Below are positions 61,900 to 64,000 of a stretch of DNA of 64,000 bases, one piece after another. The notes beneath the pieces are model-generated. The model was not told the DNA's origin. It worked only from the letters and a program-made list of their open reading frames with translations, and searched no databases. The stretch is from Acidobacteriota bacterium (GTDB taxonomy: Bacteria > Acidobacteriota > Vicinamibacteria > Vicinamibacterales > SCN-69-37). The DNA lies in assembly GCA_016716905.1 (NCBI GenBank), contig JADJUS010000004.1, positions 930,001 through 994,000 of the forward strand, in the 5' to 3' direction. The position numbers and the translations under genes were made by a program. The stretch's first letter is position 1; the number at the start of each line of letters is the position of its first letter.

Positions 61900-62598
61900 A
61901 TGGAATTTACGAAAGACATGCATGTCTCGGAGGCCGCGTCGGCGTCGCCGGCAACCATCAAGGTATTTCAACAGCACGGTATCGACTTCTGCTGTGGAGG
62001 ACATCGGCCCATCGCGGAGGCGTGCGCGGAGCACGGTCTTGATGTTGACCGAGTCCTGACGGAGCTGGCGCGGTCTACAGCCGAGAGGACCGACGAACAA
62101 AATTGGCAGCAGGCGCCAATGAGCGACCTCGTGGCCCACATTCAAGCGCGGTTCCACCAACCCCTCAGAGAAGAACTGCCACGTTTGTCAGCGATGATCG
62201 ACAAAGTGGTGGAGCGGCATGGCGAGCACTACCCGGCGATGCTCGGGCCCCTCCAGCGGGAGTTCCGGGGTTTGATGTCTGAATTGCTCGATCACATGAG
62301 CAAGGAAGACCAGGTCCTGTTTCCTGCCATTGTCGCCATCGACCGCGGCCAGGCGGCAGATGGTGGCAGCTGGATTGCCGGCCCTGTCGAGGTGATGGAA
62401 CACGAACACGTGCAGGCGGGCGCGGCGCTGGCGGCCATGCGGCAGGTCACCGGAGACTATCAGTTGCCTGCTGGCGCATGCCCCACATTCCAGGGATTGT
62501 TCTATGGTCTCGAACAACTCGAACGAGACATGCACGTGCATATTCATCTCGAGAACAACATCCTGTTTCCACGAGCGATCGAAAGAGGGCGAGCCTGA
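61900..62598 (+). CDS. scdA: iron-sulfur cluster repair di-iron protein (RIC/ScdA/YtfE)
   Basis: 232 residues. The N-terminal DUF542 domain carries GIDFCCGGHRPIAEAC. The hemerythrin-like C-terminal domain supplies di-iron ligands in HGEHYP, LDHMSKEDQVLFP, VMEHEHVQAG and MHVHIHLENNILFP. It repairs Fe-S and di-iron centres damaged by NO or peroxide. Start ATG 61900 has AAGGAGG eight bases upstream. Confidence 0.94.
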   Translation: MEFTKDMHVSEAASASPATIKVFQQHGIDFCCGGHRPIAEACAEHGLDVDRVLTELARSTAERTDEQNWQQAPMSDLVAHIQARFHQPLREELPRLSAMIDKVVERHGEHYPAMLGPLQREFRGLMSELLDHMSKEDQVLFPAIVAIDRGQAADGGSWIAGPVEVMEHEHVQAGAALAAMRQVTGDYQLPAGACPTFQGLFYGLEQLERDMHVHIHLENNILFPRAIERGRA

Positions 62599-62600
62599 CC

Positions 62601-63283
62601 ATGGATCCCCTGGCCGGCACCCCGTGGAGCGCACCTGGCACCGTGTCCGGCTTTTCGACGGCGTCGCCCAACGAGGTCCTGATGGCCTTCGCGCGCGCTG
62701 AGCTGGATCGGATCGGTGGCCAGGGCACTGCCGTGGACATCGGCTGCGGTGCCGCACGGAATGCGGTGCCGCTGGCCGAGATGGGGTGGTCGGTCATCGG
62801 AACCGATCTCTCGCAACCGATGTTGGACGCCGCCATCGAGCGTGTCGAAAATTCGGGCGTGTCAGCGCGTGTGCAATGCATGTTGGCGCCGATGGAGGGG
62901 CTGCCGGTCGGCGACGCGAGCGCAGACCTGGTCATCGCGCACGGCATCTGGAACCTCGCCACATCAAGTGCACAGTTTCGTCAATCCGTCCGCGAGGCGC
63001 CCGTGTGGCGAAGCCCAGCGCCGCGCTCTTTGTCTTTACCTTCTCGCGCCACACGCTGCCTGATTCGGCGCCACCGGTGGCCGGAGAGTCCTTCGTCTTC
63101 ACACAGTTCTCCGGACGGCCGCAGTGTTTCCTGACAGAGGAGCAATTGCTGACGGAAATGGCGGTCGGCGGATTCGATCCGGATCCGGGCGTGCCGCTGC
63201 GGGAGTACAACCGACCCACGGCGGCCACCGCCCAGCGCGGCGGGCCCGTGATCTACGAGGCGGCGTTCCGGCGGCGCGCGTGA
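62601..63283 (+). pseudogene. class I SAM methyltransferase, frameshifted
   Basis: The frame from ATG 62601 gives AVDIGCGAARNAVPLAEMG and IGTDLSQPMLDAA (SAM motif I and acidic loop), DLVIAHGIWNLA, then turns to nonsense at about 62985. The remainder (VAKPSAALFVFTFSRHTLPD, FVFTQFSGRPQCFLTEEQL, GGPVIYEAAFRRRA) lies in a frame open to 63283. One missing base near 62985-62992 (GAGGCGCCCG) would join them to about 228 residues. Three bases after RIC, likely the same transcript. Confidence 0.75.
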
Positions 63284-63297
63284 CGCACGGCTGACGA

Positions 63298-64000
63298 TCA
63301 GCGCAGGCGGCGCATCATTGACAGCAGATACGCCGCATTGGTGAGCACGCCACACAGGAGCAGCCCCGCGCCCGCGTTGGTGGCGGCGGAGTTGTGTGAC
63401 GCGAACCCCCATGTGAGCGTCGGCACGGCGGCCACCCAGATGACAAACAACGGCCGTGCCCAGGCGGCCGATGGCAAGGCGTTCGCAGCCACGGCAGGCG
63501 GCGCCCCAGGGTGAAGAGCCCACGCCCGATACCAGAGGTACATCGGCACAAGTCGGCCCTGCATGCCGACCACGATTTGTGTAAGAAACCCCACCAGACC
63601 CGCAGTGCCGTACACCCACATGAGCGGGATGGTCGACGAAGACACGGGCTTCATCGTCAGGATCAGGCCAGACACAATCGCGACGCCAAGCCATAGAAGT
63701 GCCGTGTGTGTCTGCCACGTGGACCAGTCACGCGCCGGCAACGCCGGTGGCCTGGGCATCCGATGCGCGAGGGCGCCTCGAATCTTCCGGACAAACATGA
63801 CGAGGCCCGCCACTATCAGCAACGCGCCGGCCGCCACCGCCGGATGGCCACCAGGCAACGCCAGCACCAATACGATGAGTCCCGCCTCGATCAGCACCGC
63901 ACTCCAGGCGAGTGACGCGCCGGTAGGCATGGCCGCCGGAAGGAACATCGGAATCAGCCGGTACGACAGTCCCACCACCATCATCAGCGCAAAACCAATC
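63298..64000 (-). CDS. NnrS-like polytopic membrane protein, 5' end outside window
   Basis: At least 228 residues; the frame is open to the window edge (I-G-F-A-L before MMVVGLSYRLIPMFLP). Seven or more helices, with histidines in WQTHTALLWLG and YRAWALHP. The GLSYRLIPMF and IVVGMQGRLVPMYLWY repeats recall NnrS and related heme-copper-oxidase-like proteins that ease nitrosative stress. Family call moderate; context (RIC, nos) supports it. Converges on the methyltransferase. Confidence 0.65.
   Translation of the reverse strand, partial: IGFALMMVVGLSYRLIPMFLPAAMPTGASLAWSAVLIEAGLIVLVLALPGGHPAVAAGALLIVAGLVMFVRKIRGALAHRMPRPPALPARDWSTWQTHTALLWLGVAIVSGLILTMKPVSSSTIPLMWVYGTAGLVGFLTQIVVGMQGRLVPMYLWYRAWALHPGAPPAVAANALPSAAWARPLFVIWVAAVPTLTWGFASHNSAATNAGAGLLLCGVLTNAAYLLSMMRRLR

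Overview
The window is high-GC bacterial chromosome. Its gene families (DUF5117-type zinc metalloprotease, M56/TonB_C fusions with BlaI repressors, DUF5916, DUF1080, DUF1259, CotH and a clade II nos operon) suggest an uncultured Acidobacteriota, probably Vicinamibacteria-like. That placement is inference from gene content only. There is no rRNA and no complete tRNA.

1-17.7 kb holds rdgB, a large secreted metalloprotease, an amidase-GerMN-rph operon, a hybrid PAS histidine kinase, an ECF sigma/anti-sigma pair, an RND efflux operon (adaptor, pump, outer-membrane factor) and a secreted protein of unknown function. 17.7-23.5 kb holds a BlaI/M56-TonB pair, a double DUF1080 protein, rlmN and an MscS channel. 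23.5-28.9 kb is an unusual cassette: a PF14907-type nucleotidyltransferase, a twin-arginine cysteine-rich small protein, an HPr-kinase-like protein, a four-part fusion of MauE, two thioredoxin-like domains and PqqD, and an MFS gene with an in-frame TAG. It looks like an unrecognised peptide or redox-protein maturation system.

28.9-38.6 kb holds a DUF5916 barrel protein, a NarL-type two-component system, a frameshifted PQQ-repeat protein, vapBC, FmdB and a second BlaI/M56 pair. 38.6-42.6 kb is a gene-poor accessory stretch with lower-GC patches. It has tRNA-like 3' ends at both borders, two decayed DUF2513 paralogues, DUF3800 and an orphan.

From 42.6 kb a 3' fragment of tRNA-Leu(GAG) opens an apparent island for nitrous oxide respiration and nitric oxide defence. 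It carries an azurin-like cupredoxin, two hemerythrin/RIC proteins, a Crp/Fnr regulator, a ten-ORF nos operon (FAD/Fe-S protein in two pieces, Rieske, cytochrome b, pentaheme cytochrome c, clade II NosZ, NosB-like, NosD, NosF, NosL, NosY), two methyltransferases, a radical SAM protein with unusual cysteine spacing, DUF3079 and an NnrS-like membrane protein. Two dyads, TATGAC-N4-GTCATA (three copies) and TTGCGC-N2-GCGCAA (two copies), precede these units. A -10-like hexamer starts 29.5 bp from each dyad centre, the geometry of a class II Crp/Fnr activator site, so the region looks like one regulon.

At least nine genes between 27.6 and 63.3 kb carry single-base frameshifts, in-frame stops or a lost stop. 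This means either local decay or residual assembly error. Functions below are family-level readings from visible motifs; no database search was run.
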